In this document: positions 12,632 to 21,557 of the stretch, one piece after another
Numbering within the stretch: the first letter of the stretch is position 1
How the letters are laid out: each line of letters opens with the position of its first letter
Assembly (NCBI RefSeq): GCF_001422245.1
Contig: NZ_LMMM01000018.1
Span: 187,088-251,087 of the forward strand
DNA: 64,000 bases
Direction: 5' to 3'
Origin: Rhizobium sp. Leaf262
GTDB lineage: Bacteria > Pseudomonadota > Alphaproteobacteria > Rhizobiales > Rhizobiaceae
The notes under the pieces: generated by a model
Told to the model about the DNA's origin: nothing
Seen by the model: the letters and a program-made list of their open reading frames with translations, nothing else
Databases searched by the model: none
Position numbers and translations under genes: made by a program

Positions 12632-12776
12632 CACAGTTGACGCGATCGGCATGGTCTGGCGTTGACGCAAAGACCTGATGGCAACCGCAGCCAATCCGGC
12701 AAGATCGTCAGCCCGCAGACGATGCTGACCAATCCCGAATCGCTTGCACAATTCGCCAATCGGCCCGAATTACACA

Positions 12777-12806
12777 CAAAAATGGCGGCACCAGAGGCAC
12801 CGCCAT
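12777..12806 (-). terminator. Terminator downstream of gapR
   Basis: On the minus strand the arms ATGGCGG and CCGCCAT, with an 11-base loop, are followed by TTTTGTG, 53 bases after the GapR stop. The surrounding 12632-12859 gap shows nothing else recognisable. Confidence 0.65.
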
Positions 12807-12859
12807 CAAGACTCAGATTGAATGCCGGCGGGCTGCGTAAACGCGACGCCGCCTGCCCG

Positions 12860-13114
12860 TTATTCCATGCCCAGCGCAGCCATGTAGGTCTGAAGAATGG
12901 TTTCTTCCTCGATGCGCTCATTGGCATCCTTCTTGCGCAGGCGAATAATGGTGCGGATGGCCTTGGTATCGTAGCCACGACCCTTCGCTTCGCCCATGAC
13001 GTCCTTGATATCGCCAGAGATCGCCGCTTTTTCTTCTTCCAGGCGCTCGATGCGCTCGATGAACTGGCGCAGTTCGGCGGCGGCGACTGTTTCTGTTGTG
13101 GCTGTTTCGTCCAT
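12860..13114 (-). CDS. gapR: GapR-family DNA-binding protein (DUF2312)
   Basis: Small nucleoid-associated protein of about 84 residues that in Caulobacter binds overtwisted AT-rich DNA ahead of forks and RNA polymerase and stimulates gyrase and topo IV. The whole DUF2312 domain is visible ([20 protein letters not shown], then [20 protein letters not shown]). Its first half is a strong coiled coil. The start at 13114 has AAGGA seven bases upstream. ATGs at 13117 and 13129 are possible alternatives. Confidence 0.88.
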   Translation of the reverse strand: MDETATTETVAAAELRQFIERIERLEEEKAAISGDIKDVMGEAKGRGYDTKAIRTIIRLRKKDANERIEEETILQTYMAALGME

Positions 13115-13262
13115 CATTTCATCCTTCATGGTGGCGGCTCGCATAGAGCCTTGTTCGTCACATGGCGACATCTTCGCCCGCTGCCTTGAGAGCAGCCAAA
13201 TTCCCGGCTGGTGAACTGCCCGCCCGCGAGCCTCACGTCAAGCCGTTTCCGGTTGCCCGGTC

Positions 13263-13568
13263 CTATTCCTTCGGTCGGTTTTGTTCGAATGAGACTTTTT
13301 GGGCGTCGCTGGCTTCGGCCTGGTGAAGGTTTTTCCACTGCTCATAGGGCATGCCGTAGACCATCTCGCGCGCCGCGTCCTTGCTCACCTCTTCGCCGGC
13401 ATCCCTGGCCGCATCAGCGTACCAGTTGGACAGGCAGTTTCGGCAAAACCCGGCAAGGTTCATCATGTCAATGTTCTGCACATCACTGCGGCCACGCAAA
13501 TGCTTGACAAGCCTGCGAAAAGCCGCGGCCTCGAACTCCGTTTTCTGCTGTGGGGTCAGTTCGCTCAT
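13263..13568 (-). CDS. DUF1244 family protein
   Basis: A conserved proteobacterial protein of about 101 residues and unknown function. The conserved core HLRGRSDVQNIDMMNLAGFC is present, followed by CRNCLSNWY, whose cysteines could bind a metal. The start at 13568 has GGAGAAGACG directly upstream. It lies 12 bases after an N-formylglutamate amidohydrolase-family gene on the same strand and is surely cotranscribed with it, a pairing that may give a clue to function. Confidence 0.88.
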   Translation of the reverse strand: MSELTPQQKTEFEAAAFRRLVKHLRGRSDVQNIDMMNLAGFCRNCLSNWYADAARDAGEEVSKDAAREMVYGMPYEQWKNLHQAEASDAQKVSFEQNRPKE

Positions 13569-13580
13569 CGTCTTCTCCAT

Positions 13581-14369
13581 TCAATACGGGCCGGTCCGCG
13601 AGGCGAACTGCCGGTATTCGTGCAGCGTGGGATCATCGTTCATTACGGCGAAAATGGGAGCGAGACGCGCAGCCCAGGCAGCAATACCTGCCTCATCGCC
13701 GATCAAATCCTGCCGCACTTCCAAAAGCGCGTGCGCGATACCCTTCATCATGCAATGGCGATACATCGTATCGCCCTTCAGTGCGCCGTCATAGGGTTCG
13801 TTGTCACCCACCAGAATATCCCCCGCAGCCCGCAGGTGCGCAAGCAACGGCGTAACGGCCCGGTCATCCGTGTCCCACAGCACGGCGGCGTGCCACGGGC
13901 GAGCAACGGTCTTCCAGAACGGCGTGTAGGAATGTAGTGAAAAGACCAGAGGTGCCTTGCCGGACTGCCCGGCCACCCGCTCCAAAACAGACCCCACGGC
14001 ATTGTGATAAGGACGGTGATAGCTGTTGAGCCGCAAATCCCATTCTTGTGCAGTGATGAGATGATTGCCCGGAATGATGGCCCCGTCCGATATCTTCATG
14101 ATCAGCGTCGGGTCGTCTTCGCCGCGATTGGGATCGATCAGCAGGCGGGAGAACCGGCTCATGACTGCGGGCACACCCAATGAAGAAGCAAGCTGCCGCG
14201 TCAGGCCTTCGATGCCGATATCGTAGGCGATATGGCGCTGAAAAGCGGCTTGCGGCAACCCGAGATTCCCGTAAATTGCAGGCAGGAGATTGGTGGCGTG
14301 ATCCGCAAGCAGGACCATGCCTTTGTCATAATCGCCTTCTATGATTTCGTAGGGCTGGAAGTCTGACAT
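13581..14369 (-). CDS. N-formylglutamate amidohydrolase-family protein
   Basis: A 262-residue member of the HutG-like (PF05013) zinc hydrolase family, whose type reaction is N-formylglutamate to formate and glutamate. Metal and substrate motifs are visible: LLADHATN near residue 20, SRLLIDPNRGEDD in the middle, and VFSLHSYTPFW near residue 147. There is no histidine-utilisation operon nearby, so the in vivo substrate is open. A second, diverged family member lies at 36974. The start at 14369 is chosen to match family length; an upstream extension to 14480 looks non-coding. Confidence 0.85.
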   Translation of the reverse strand: MSDFQPYEIIEGDYDKGMVLLADHATNLLPAIYGNLGLPQAAFQRHIAYDIGIEGLTRQLASSLGVPAVMSRFSRLLIDPNRGEDDPTLIMKISDGAIIPGNHLITAQEWDLRLNSYHRPYHNAVGSVLERVAGQSGKAPLVFSLHSYTPFWKTVARPWHAAVLWDTDDRAVTPLLAHLRAAGDILVGDNEPYDGALKGDTMYRHCMMKGIAHALLEVRQDLIGDEAGIAAWAARLAPIFAVMNDDPTLHEYRQFASRTGPY

Positions 14370-14565
14370 TGGGGATTTCTTGAAAGCCGGTAAGGAGAGA
14401 CGCTTGATGGCATGGCTCGACGCCACGCGCAAGTTTGGAGGCGCAGACAGCCATCGGCATCGCCGCGCAAGAGACCCCACTGGCCGTATAATCGATTGAA
14501 CTTGCGTTGACTTTCTCGGGCGTCCGCGCCAAGAAGTGTTTTCATTTCATAACCATGGAATCCGG

Positions 14566-15048
14566 ATGGAAGCCGTGCCACACACATTCTCCGCTCTCCT
14601 TGAAAAATACCGGCGCGCGATACGCTTTTTCTCCGCAGCCGCCGTTCTCAGCGCCCCTCTCCTCATTGCCCAGCCGGCACTGGCGGATTTCCGTGTCTGC
14701 AATAGCACGCAGAACCTCGTCGGCGTCGCCATCGGCTACCGCGGGCAGGACGGTTGGGTCAGCGAAGGCTGGTGGCAGGTTCCGGCCTCCACATGTGCTA
14801 CGCTGATCGAGGGCGAGTTGCAGTCGCGCTACTATTACCTCTACGCAGAGGACGCCGCCCGCGGCGGCCGCTGGACCGGCGACGTCAACATGTGCGTCGC
14901 TGAAAACGAATTCAAGATCAACGGCGTCGACGATTGCTATGCCCGTAGTTTTCAACGAATGGGCTTCAAGGAATACGATACGGGCCGACAGGGAAGCTGG
15001 ATGGTCCAGCTTTCGGACACGCCAGGTACACAGGAAAGTCAGAACTGA
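14566..15048 (+). CDS. DUF1036 secreted protein
   Basis: A protein of about 160 residues with an N-terminal signal peptide (hydrophobic core FFSAAAVLSAPLLIAQ, cleavage after PALA) and a DUF1036 domain (DFRVCNSTQNLVGVAIGYRG ... GWWQVPASTCATL). Cysteines at conserved spots suggest periplasmic disulfides. Function is unknown. GGAA precedes the ATG at 14566; a GTG at 14536 is an alternative. Its stop overlaps the pyruvate kinase start (TGATG), so the two are translationally coupled, a link that has no obvious explanation. Confidence 0.87.
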   Translation: MEAVPHTFSALLEKYRRAIRFFSAAAVLSAPLLIAQPALADFRVCNSTQNLVGVAIGYRGQDGWVSEGWWQVPASTCATLIEGELQSRYYYLYAEDAARGGRWTGDVNMCVAENEFKINGVDDCYARSFQRMGFKEYDTGRQGSWMVQLSDTPGTQESQN

Positions 15049-16487
15049 TGAAGCGTAACCGCAAAGTCAAAATCCTTGCAACTCTTGGTCCGGCTTCATC
15101 CGATGAAGCGATGATCGAGAAGCTCCATCTGGCTGGCGCCGATCTGTTCCGCATCAATATGAGCCATGCCAGCCATGATGTGATGCGAAGCCTCATTCAG
15201 CGCATCCGTGCCGTGGAAAGCCGCAATGGCCGCCCCATCGGCATCCTGGCCGACCTGCAGGGTCCGAAGCTGCGCGTCGGCAAATTCGCCGAAACAAAGG
15301 TCGACCTCGTCCCCGGCCAGACCTTCACGCTCGACAACCGCGAAGAGCTTGGTGACAAGAACCGCGTTTTCCTGCCCCATCCGGAAATTCTCGAAGCCGT
15401 CAAGCCGGGCGACCGTCTGCTGATCGATGATGGCAAGCTGCACCTGCGCGCCGAAAAATGCGATGGCAAGAGCATCGTGACTACGGTCGTTTCCGGCACC
15501 AAGATTTCCGACCGCAAGGGCATCAGCCTTCCCGATACGCTTCTGGGCGTGGGCGTGCTGACGGAAAAGGACCGCATCGATCTGGATGCCGTTCTCGCCA
15601 CCGACGAAGTGGATTGGGTCGCGCTTTCCTTCGTTCAGCGACCTGAAGATCTGGTCGAAGTCCGCAAGATCGCCGGTGGTCGTGTCGGACTGATGTCGAA
15701 AATCGAAAAGCCGCAGGCTGTCGAGCGTATCGAAGAAATCATTGCCCTGTCCGACGCGCTGATGGTGGCCCGTGGCGACCTGGGAGTCGAAATGCCGCTG
15801 GAAGCCGTTCCGGGCATTCAAAAGCAATTGACCCGAGCCTGCCGCCGCGCTGGAAAGCCGGTCGTTGTCGCAACCCAGATGCTGGAATCGATGATTTCAG
15901 CTGCGGTGCCGACACGCGCAGAGGTTTCTGACGTGGCAACCGCCGTTTTTGAAGGCGCAGATGCCATCATGCTTTCTGCCGAATCCGCCTCCGGCGACTA
16001 CCCGGTCGAGGCCGTGTCCACCATGGCCTCCATCGCCAGCACCGTGGAGCAGGACCCGCATTATTCCAGCATCATCTACGCGCAGCGCGCGCAGCCGGAA
16101 GCAACGGGCGCGGACGCCATCTCGCTGGCAGCGCGTCAGATAGCCGAAACGCTTGGCCTGTCGGCCATCGTCACGTACACATCATCGGGCACCACCGGCC
16201 TGCGTGCCGCGCGCGAGCGCCCACAGGTTCCGATCATTGCATTGTCTCCGATCATCCAGACGGCCCGCCGCCTGTCCGTTGTCTGGGGCCTGCACTGTGT
16301 CGTCACCGGTGACGCCAGCGATCTCGATGACATGGTCAACCGCGCCTGCCGCATCGTCGTTGACGAAGGCTTCGGCAAACCCGGCAACCGCATCATCATC
16401 TCCGCCGGTGTCCCTCTGGGCACGCCGGGTGCCACCAACATGGTCCGCATCGCCTATATCGGCTCTGACGGCCAGAGCGGCGTTTAA
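15048..16487 (+). CDS. pyk: Pyruvate kinase
   Basis: Converts phosphoenolpyruvate and ADP to pyruvate and ATP in glycolysis. The 479 residues show the N-terminal TIM barrel (KVKILATLGPASSDE, MSHASHD), the inserted B domain, the active-site block LMVARGDLGVEMPLEAVPG, the metal-site signature MSKIEKPQAVERI, and the C-terminal regulatory domain ending in IAYIGSDGQSGV. The start codon overlaps the stop of the DUF1036 gene. A strong terminator follows. In agrobacteria this gene is also annotated ttuE. Confidence 0.97.
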   Translation: MKRNRKVKILATLGPASSDEAMIEKLHLAGADLFRINMSHASHDVMRSLIQRIRAVESRNGRPIGILADLQGPKLRVGKFAETKVDLVPGQTFTLDNREELGDKNRVFLPHPEILEAVKPGDRLLIDDGKLHLRAEKCDGKSIVTTVVSGTKISDRKGISLPDTLLGVGVLTEKDRIDLDAVLATDEVDWVALSFVQRPEDLVEVRKIAGGRVGLMSKIEKPQAVERIEEIIALSDALMVARGDLGVEMPLEAVPGIQKQLTRACRRAGKPVVVATQMLESMISAAVPTRAEVSDVATAVFEGADAIMLSAESASGDYPVEAVSTMASIASTVEQDPHYSSIIYAQRAQPEATGADAISLAARQIAETLGLSAIVTYTSSGTTGLRAARERPQVPIIALSPIIQTARRLSVVWGLHCVVTGDASDLDDMVNRACRIVVDEGFGKPGNRIIISAGVPLGTPGATNMVRIAYIGSDGQSGV

Positions 16488-16534
16488 GAGGCCTGCCAGC
16501 GCAGCATATTCGCTGCCGCTTTCAAAAGCTCAAC

Positions 16535-16566
16535 AAAAAAGGCGCAGCATCGGCTGCGCCTTTTTT
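16535..16566. terminator. Bidirectional Rho-independent terminator
   Basis: GGCGCAGC-ATCG-GCTGCGCC (16541-16560) is a perfect eight-base-pair stem flanked by AAAAAA on the left and TTTTTT on the right. It can end pyk transcripts on the plus strand and the octad-repeat gene on the minus strand. Confidence 0.92.
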
Positions 16567-16586
16567 GGTTTATCGCATAACGCGGA

Positions 16587-19199
16587 TCATACGTCCTGGT
16601 AGGCCATAACGACGATGTTCACCTGAGCCGAGCTCATGGCCTGAATCTGAGCCGTTGTGAATGCCTTTATGTGATCGTCGGAGAGATCGGCCAGTGCGGC
16701 TGTCGTCAGACCGGAAATCGAGGCTTTCTTGATCGAGGCAAGTTCGGATGTGGTGAACGAGTTAAGTTCGGCCCCATCCAGTGTTGCCAACTGGTTGATG
16801 CTCAGCGCTGCAATCTGTGTCGGGTCAAGGGCCTCGATACTCTCTGGACTCAACGCGTCGAACTGTGCCGGGGTCAGGGCGGCAAGCTGTCTGGTGGACA
16901 TGACGTTCACCCGAGCCGGATCGAGAGTGGCAATCGCCTCGGTCGAAAGGCTGGCAAGCTGCTTGGTTCCCAAAGCGGCGAACTGCTCCGGCGTGAGTGC
17001 CGAGAATTGGCTGGGGGTCAGCTTATTCACCTGCGCCGTTGAAAGTCCGGAAATCTGCGCGGTCTTAAGGGCTGCAAAGAGATCATCCGAAAGGCCGGAA
17101 AGGGCAGAGGTCGTCAAACCACCGATCGCATCGCGTGTCAGCGCTGCGATTTCCTCAGCGCTAAAACTGTTCAGTTCCGCTGCGGACAATGTTGCAGCCT
17201 GCTTACCGGTCAATCCCGCTATCTGTTTCTTATCGAGAGCTTCGATGCTGCCGAGACTCAGCGCATCGAACTGAACCGTGGACAAAGCCTTGATCTGCTT
17301 AGCGCTAAGGGCAGAAACGTCTTCACCGTCCAAGCCGGCGAGGACTGCCGTCGAAAGACCCGAGATTTGTTTCGCCGTCATGGCAGAAAACTGATCTGGT
17401 TGCAGCGCCGCAAATTGGGACGGCGTAAGAACCTGCATCTGCTGGGAAGATAGCGCTGCGATCTGCGTTGTCGTCAGCGATGCGATCCTGTCATCGCTGA
17501 GGCCGGCGAGCGCGCCAGTCGTTAACCCTGCAATCGCAGATCTGCTCAACGACGCGATCTCATCAAGGGTAAAAGTGTTAAGTTCGTCTGAGCTTAACGA
17601 AGCAACCTGCTGCGCTTTCAGCCCCGCTACCTGCTTTTCTGTCAGCCCCTCAATGCCAGCTGACGTGAAGGCGTCGAACTGGGCACTTGTCAGCGCAGAG
17701 ATTTGCTTGGCCGTCATGGCAGCCACTTGAGCGCCGTCGAGATTGGCGATGGTCGTGGTTGCCAAACTGGCAATCTGCTTTGCTGTCAGTGCAGCGAACT
17801 GGCTAGGCTCCAGCGCCGCAAGTTGAGCCGAGTTGAGCGCTTTCATCTGCCCCGAAGACAAGGCCGCAACCTGTGCCGAAGACAGCGCCGCAATCCGGTC
17901 CGTTGTGAGACCGGCAAGTGCCGAGGTCGTCAAGCCGGCAATGGACGACTTGCTCAGAGAAGCGATTTCCTCGGAGGAAAAGGTGTTGAGTTCATCAGAG
18001 GTCAATGTCGCGACCTGCGGCGCCTTGAGGCCCGCCACCTGCTTGCTCGTCAAACCCTCTATGCCGCTGGAGGTCATGGCTTCGAATTGCGTGACCGTCA
18101 GCGCAGCGATCTGCTTGGCCGTCAGAGCACCCACTTGAGAACTGTCGAGATTTGCGATGGCATCGGTAGAGAGACCAGCGATCTGCTTTGCCGTGAGCGC
18201 GGCGAACTGGCTGGGTTCCAAAGCCGCAAGCTGGGCAGAACTCAAAGCCTTCATCTGATCCGACGACAAAGCAGCAACTTGCGATGCCGTCAAAAACGCG
18301 ATCTTATCCGTTGAAAGACCAGCCAGCGCTGCCGTCGTCAGACCGGCAAGTGCCGCTTTCTTGAGAGAAGCAATCTCTTCTCCCGTGAAGCTGTTGAGTT
18401 CGGCGGCCGTCAGCGTTGCCAATTGCTTCGACGTCAGCCCCATGACCTGTGTCGTTGTAAGCCCCTCGAGGCTGGTTGAGGTCAAGGCACCGAACTGGTC
18501 CAAGGAAAGAGCCGCAACCTGCTTGTTGGTCAAAGCTGCAAGCTTGTCACTGCTGAGGGAAGCGATTGCCTGCGATGACAGCGCGGAAATCTGCTTTGTC
18601 GTGAGGGCGGAAAATTGCGTTGGCGTGAGCGCCGAAATCTGGTTCGAGGTCAACGCTTTTATCTGGCTCGAAGAGAAGGCCGCAATTTGCGTTGTGGTGA
18701 AAGCGGCGATCTTGTCTGTGGCAAGGCCTGCGAGCGATGATGTCAGCAACCCGGAAAGCGATGTCTTTTTGATGGACGCAATTTCGCCCGCAGTGAAGGT
18801 GTTAAGCTCGGCTGCCGACAGTGTCGCAACCTGCTGGCTGGAGAGCGCGGAAACCTGGGTGCTGTCGAGCGCTTCGATCAGCGACGACGAAAATCCTTCA
18901 AGCTGGCTTGCATACAGCGCCTTGACCTGGCCCGTCGTCAAACCTGAAACCTGCATGGTGCCAAGAGCAGCCAGTTGGTTGAGCGTCAATCCCGTGATTG
19001 ATTTCGGTGCGAGGGCGCTGACCACATTCGCACTCAGCGTAGAAACGACGCCCGTATTGAGCGCACTGACCTGGCTGGACGTGAACACCTTGATTTGCGA
19101 GGACTTTAGCTCCTCCAAATCTTCCTTTGTCAAAGTTGCGATGGTGGAATTCGGAAGCTGAGCGATCTGCTTCGTCGGGTAATTGACAATTGAGGTCAT
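16587..19199 (-). CDS. Giant octapeptide-repeat protein, function unknown
   Basis: An 870-residue protein that parses as 10 residues, then 107 consecutive octads with no insertion or deletion, then 4 residues. The octad is Q/x-[IVLF]-x-x-[LF]-[ST]-x-x, for example QIAALTAK. [ST]-x-x-[QE] is a helix capping box, so I infer a stack of very short helices, though a beta-solenoid cannot be excluded. Octads 16-100 form five superrepeats of 17 octads (136 residues, 408 bases), starting at residues 131, 267, 403, 539 and 675 and each opening with ELN[ST]F. A sixth is cut after seven octads. The composition is rich in A, L, S, T and Q, and I see no cysteine or tryptophan. No signal peptide is visible; the tail NIVVMAYQDV could be a type I secretion signal, but this is speculative. 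No family is recognised. The ribosome binding site is weak. Confidence 0.88.
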   Translation of the reverse strand: MTSIVNYPTKQIAQLPNSTIATLTKEDLEELKSSQIKVFTSSQVSALNTGVVSTLSANVVSALAPKSITGLTLNQLAALGTMQVSGLTTGQVKALYASQLEGFSSSLIEALDSTQVSALSSQQVATLSAAELNTFTAGEIASIKKTSLSGLLTSSLAGLATDKIAAFTTTQIAAFSSSQIKALTSNQISALTPTQFSALTTKQISALSSQAIASLSSDKLAALTNKQVAALSLDQFGALTSTSLEGLTTTQVMGLTSKQLATLTAAELNSFTGEEIASLKKAALAGLTTAALAGLSTDKIAFLTASQVAALSSDQMKALSSAQLAALEPSQFAALTAKQIAGLSTDAIANLDSSQVGALTAKQIAALTVTQFEAMTSSGIEGLTSKQVAGLKAPQVATLTSDELNTFSSEEIASLSKSSIAGLTTSALAGLTTDRIAALSSAQVAALSSGQMKALNSAQLAALEPSQFAALTAKQIASLATTTIANLDGAQVAAMTAKQISALTSAQFDAFTSAGIEGLTEKQVAGLKAQQVASLSSDELNTFTLDEIASLSRSAIAGLTTGALAGLSDDRIASLTTTQIAALSSQQMQVLTPSQFAALQPDQFSAMTAKQISGLSTAVLAGLDGEDVSALSAKQIKALSTVQFDALSLGSIEALDKKQIAGLTGKQAATLSAAELNSFSAEEIAALTRDAIGGLTTSALSGLSDDLFAALKTAQISGLSTAQVNKLTPSQFSALTPEQFAALGTKQLASLSTEAIATLDPARVNVMSTRQLAALTPAQFDALSPESIEALDPTQIAALSINQLATLDGAELNSFTTSELASIKKASISGLTTAALADLSDDHIKAFTTAQIQAMSSAQVNIVVMAYQDV

Positions 19200-19605
19200 A
19201 GGCGCGCGACACCGTCAAATAAAAGAGCGATATTCACCCAACGAAGCCATATCGACGGCACATCCCACCCAGGAATCGGCAGAGGCGTTCGATACGAGAC
19301 GCCCGGCAAAACCAAAAAGGACAAGCCAGACAAACGTTACGCAAACAGCGAATTAAAAAGGAACATGGCTCGCGAGAACCGGCGCAATGAAAAAGCTTCA
19401 TGCGTACAGCGTTGGTTTTAAACACTGCCTTGCGCCATGGACAACATGTGCGTTGTCACCAAACAGTCTTTACTCAAAAATCCCAGACTACATTGGTTTA
19501 CAAACTGCATCACAAAGTAACAGCATCAATATTGCTGGTCAAGGTGACGATTTCGTTAATATGCAATCACTGGCTTCATACGATAAAAAAATTCTACTTC
19601 AGCAA
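19200..19605. other. AT-richer intergenic region, no gene recognised
   Basis: About 400 bases with lower GC than the flanks. Short frames here (for example 19387-19632 on the plus strand) have poor ribosome binding sites and no family-like composition, so I do not call them. The region probably carries the promoter of the octad-repeat gene, but I cannot place it. Confidence 0.5.
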
Positions 19606-19646
19606 AACGAAAATCGCGCCCCTGTCTTTTAGTGACCAGGGCGCGA
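19606..19646 (-). terminator. Terminator of the DUF882 gene
   Basis: Read on the minus strand, TCGCGCCCTG and CAGGGGCGCGA pair with one bulge and are followed by TTTTCGTTTT, about 37 bases after the DUF882 stop. It uncouples that gene from the octad-repeat gene downstream. Confidence 0.7.
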
Positions 19647-19682
19647 CATCAATGGATAAAGATAATCTAGTCGGTGTCGTCT

Positions 19683-21557
19683 TCAAGGCATCTTGATCGG
19701 TGTGCTGAAACGACTGGAGTCGATGGCGGCTGCGCCGGGGCGGAAACTTGCGGTCGCAGCAGATGCGGACATGTCGTGGCTCAGCATGCGGTTGTTGACG
19801 ACGCGGGGAGCCTTGACGGCGCGACCCGTTGCACCCTTGTCCTGGCTCAGGGCCCAATCGGAGATTGCTTCCTGGGTCAAGCGGCCACCGCTGACCATGG
19901 CCTTTTCGGCAACGGCGGCATCCTGCTTGCTAGGACGAGCGCCCTTTGTGGGCAGGCCCGCGGTGAGACCGCCACTGGTGCCGCGCGGTTTGACGTCGAA
20001 AGCATCGCCACTATCCGTCGCTGACATAGGAACGGCCTTGGCTGTCTCCACCGGCTTGGAGGCCGGCTGTGCAGATGCGTTGCGATCCATGGATGCCGGG
20101 AACTGCGCAGCCGATGGCATGGCTGTCGCCACGATCGCGGAACGGGCACTCTGGCCGCTCTGCTCAAGCGCTGCGACGACCATAGGCGAGAGGTTCGCCT
20201 GCTGCTCGGCTTCGTCATCTTGGCCTTCTGTTTCCGAATTGGCCGAAGCAAGCAGTGCTTCTGCCACAGCAGGGCGATTGGCCGGAACCGGAACGTGAGC
20301 CGCAAGGGCGTCACCGGGCATGTCTTCGGAGCCGAGAGCCGCAGTCATGACGGAGCCGTCGGCATCACCCTTCATGCGACGCGGCCCAAGCAAGGTCGGC
20401 ACCGGAATAGAGTATTGCGCGAGATCGGCAAATTGCTGTTCGGCAGGTGCGGCTGTCGGCGTAGGCGTGGTTGCCGCCTGGAGCGCATCCTGGGCCGCAT
20501 TGCGGGCCGGAGAATAAAGCGCATTGGCCAGACCTGTCGGGTTTTCCTGATTGCGGAACGCCGGACGGGCGGTTGGCAAGGGCGCATCGACAGCAGCAGG
20601 AACCGGCTGTGCCGAGGCAACGGCGACTGGCGCTTCTTCGGCTTCTTCCGCTACAGGCGCAGCGGCTGGTGCCGAAGGCCGCGATGCGGGCGTTGCAATG
20701 CTTTCGGCATCCTCATCCTCGTCTCCGCCGCCAAACAGAGCAGCCAGCAACGTCTTGCGCTTGCCGCCGGACGAAGATGTGGCAGGACCCTCACCAGCGG
20801 TGCTGGCAACCTGGACGGAGGACGAGCTTACACGACGCTTGTAATCAGCCATGGCCTGTTCATAGCCAGGCAGCGGCTTGCCATCGGCAGGTAGGTGAAT
20901 GGTGTTTCCCTTGGGGAAGATGCGAACGAGTTCCTGACGGCTCATGCGGGGCCAGGCACGAACATTGCCCACATCAAGGTGGACGAAGGGAGAACCGGAG
21001 GTCGGATAGAAACCCACACCGCCGATCTGCATCTGCATAGCGATTTCGCGCAGACGGGCCAGCTTCACGCCGGGAATGTAGAAATCCATCGCTTTGCCGA
21101 GCGTATGCTGGCTGCTCTTGGCGACACCCTTGGTGCGCGAACGCAGCATGCCGTTGGTCTCTGGCGAGCGGAATGCGGAAACGACGTTAATATATTCGGT
21201 GGCGCCGGAGCGACGATAGACTTCCCACACCAGATCGAACAGGCGCGGGTCCATCTTTGTCGGCTGGTTGCGACGCCAGTCACGCAGGAAGCGGTTGAGT
21301 TCCTGCAGACCCTTCTGATCATACTTGCCGTTTCGCTTGAATGTGATGACGGCTTTTTCTTTGGTGTGGATATAATAAAGCTTGAGACTACGTGTTTCGG
21401 CGGCAGCTTCCGTCGCCGAAACTCCAAGAGCGGGCATCGCAGCCATCATCAGGCACACGCAGGTGACAACGCGTGCCGACAGCTTCGTGCATACATTTCT
21501 GATCAAGCCGCGCGCTATCTTGCCCGAGAGCGCGATATTCCGATGCAGATAAGGCAA
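19683..21557 (-). CDS. DUF882/YcbK-like peptidoglycan peptidase-family protein
   Basis: A 624-residue exported protein. A signal-peptide-like segment lies at about residues 28-48 (RVVTCVCLMMAAMPALGVSA). It is followed by a DUF882/peptidase M15-like domain at about 55-215 with the zinc-ligand pattern SAFRSPETN, SQHTLGKAMDFYIPG and PFVHLDVG. The related E. coli YcbK (MepK) cuts peptidoglycan cross-links, so a periplasmic wall role is likely. The last 400 residues are low-complexity Ala/Pro/Ser-rich and probably disordered. The called start is TTG with GGGGATC upstream; a start further inside is possible. Confidence 0.82.
   Translation of the reverse strand: MPYLHRNIALSGKIARGLIRNVCTKLSARVVTCVCLMMAAMPALGVSATEAAAETRSLKLYYIHTKEKAVITFKRNGKYDQKGLQELNRFLRDWRRNQPTKMDPRLFDLVWEVYRRSGATEYINVVSAFRSPETNGMLRSRTKGVAKSSQHTLGKAMDFYIPGVKLARLREIAMQMQIGGVGFYPTSGSPFVHLDVGNVRAWPRMSRQELVRIFPKGNTIHLPADGKPLPGYEQAMADYKRRVSSSSVQVASTAGEGPATSSSGGKRKTLLAALFGGGDEDEDAESIATPASRPSAPAAAPVAEEAEEAPVAVASAQPVPAAVDAPLPTARPAFRNQENPTGLANALYSPARNAAQDALQAATTPTPTAAPAEQQFADLAQYSIPVPTLLGPRRMKGDADGSVMTAALGSEDMPGDALAAHVPVPANRPAVAEALLASANSETEGQDDEAEQQANLSPMVVAALEQSGQSARSAIVATAMPSAAQFPASMDRNASAQPASKPVETAKAVPMSATDSGDAFDVKPRGTSGGLTAGLPTKGARPSKQDAAVAEKAMVSGGRLTQEAISDWALSQDKGATGRAVKAPRVVNNRMLSHDMSASAATASFRPGAAAIDSSRFSTPIKMP

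Noticed and set aside
17703..18314. Plus-strand repetitive frames inside the octad-repeat gene
   Set aside because: They are repetitive only because the real minus-strand gene is; the minus frame alone keeps an exact octad period and full length.
16587..19199. Possible CRISPR array or DNA satellite
   Set aside because: Repeat units are coding, diverged at DNA level and continuous without unique spacers, so this is a protein repeat.
19387..19632. Possible 81-residue protein in the AT-rich gap
   Set aside because: No ribosome binding site, atypical composition, and it runs into the DUF882 terminator hairpin.
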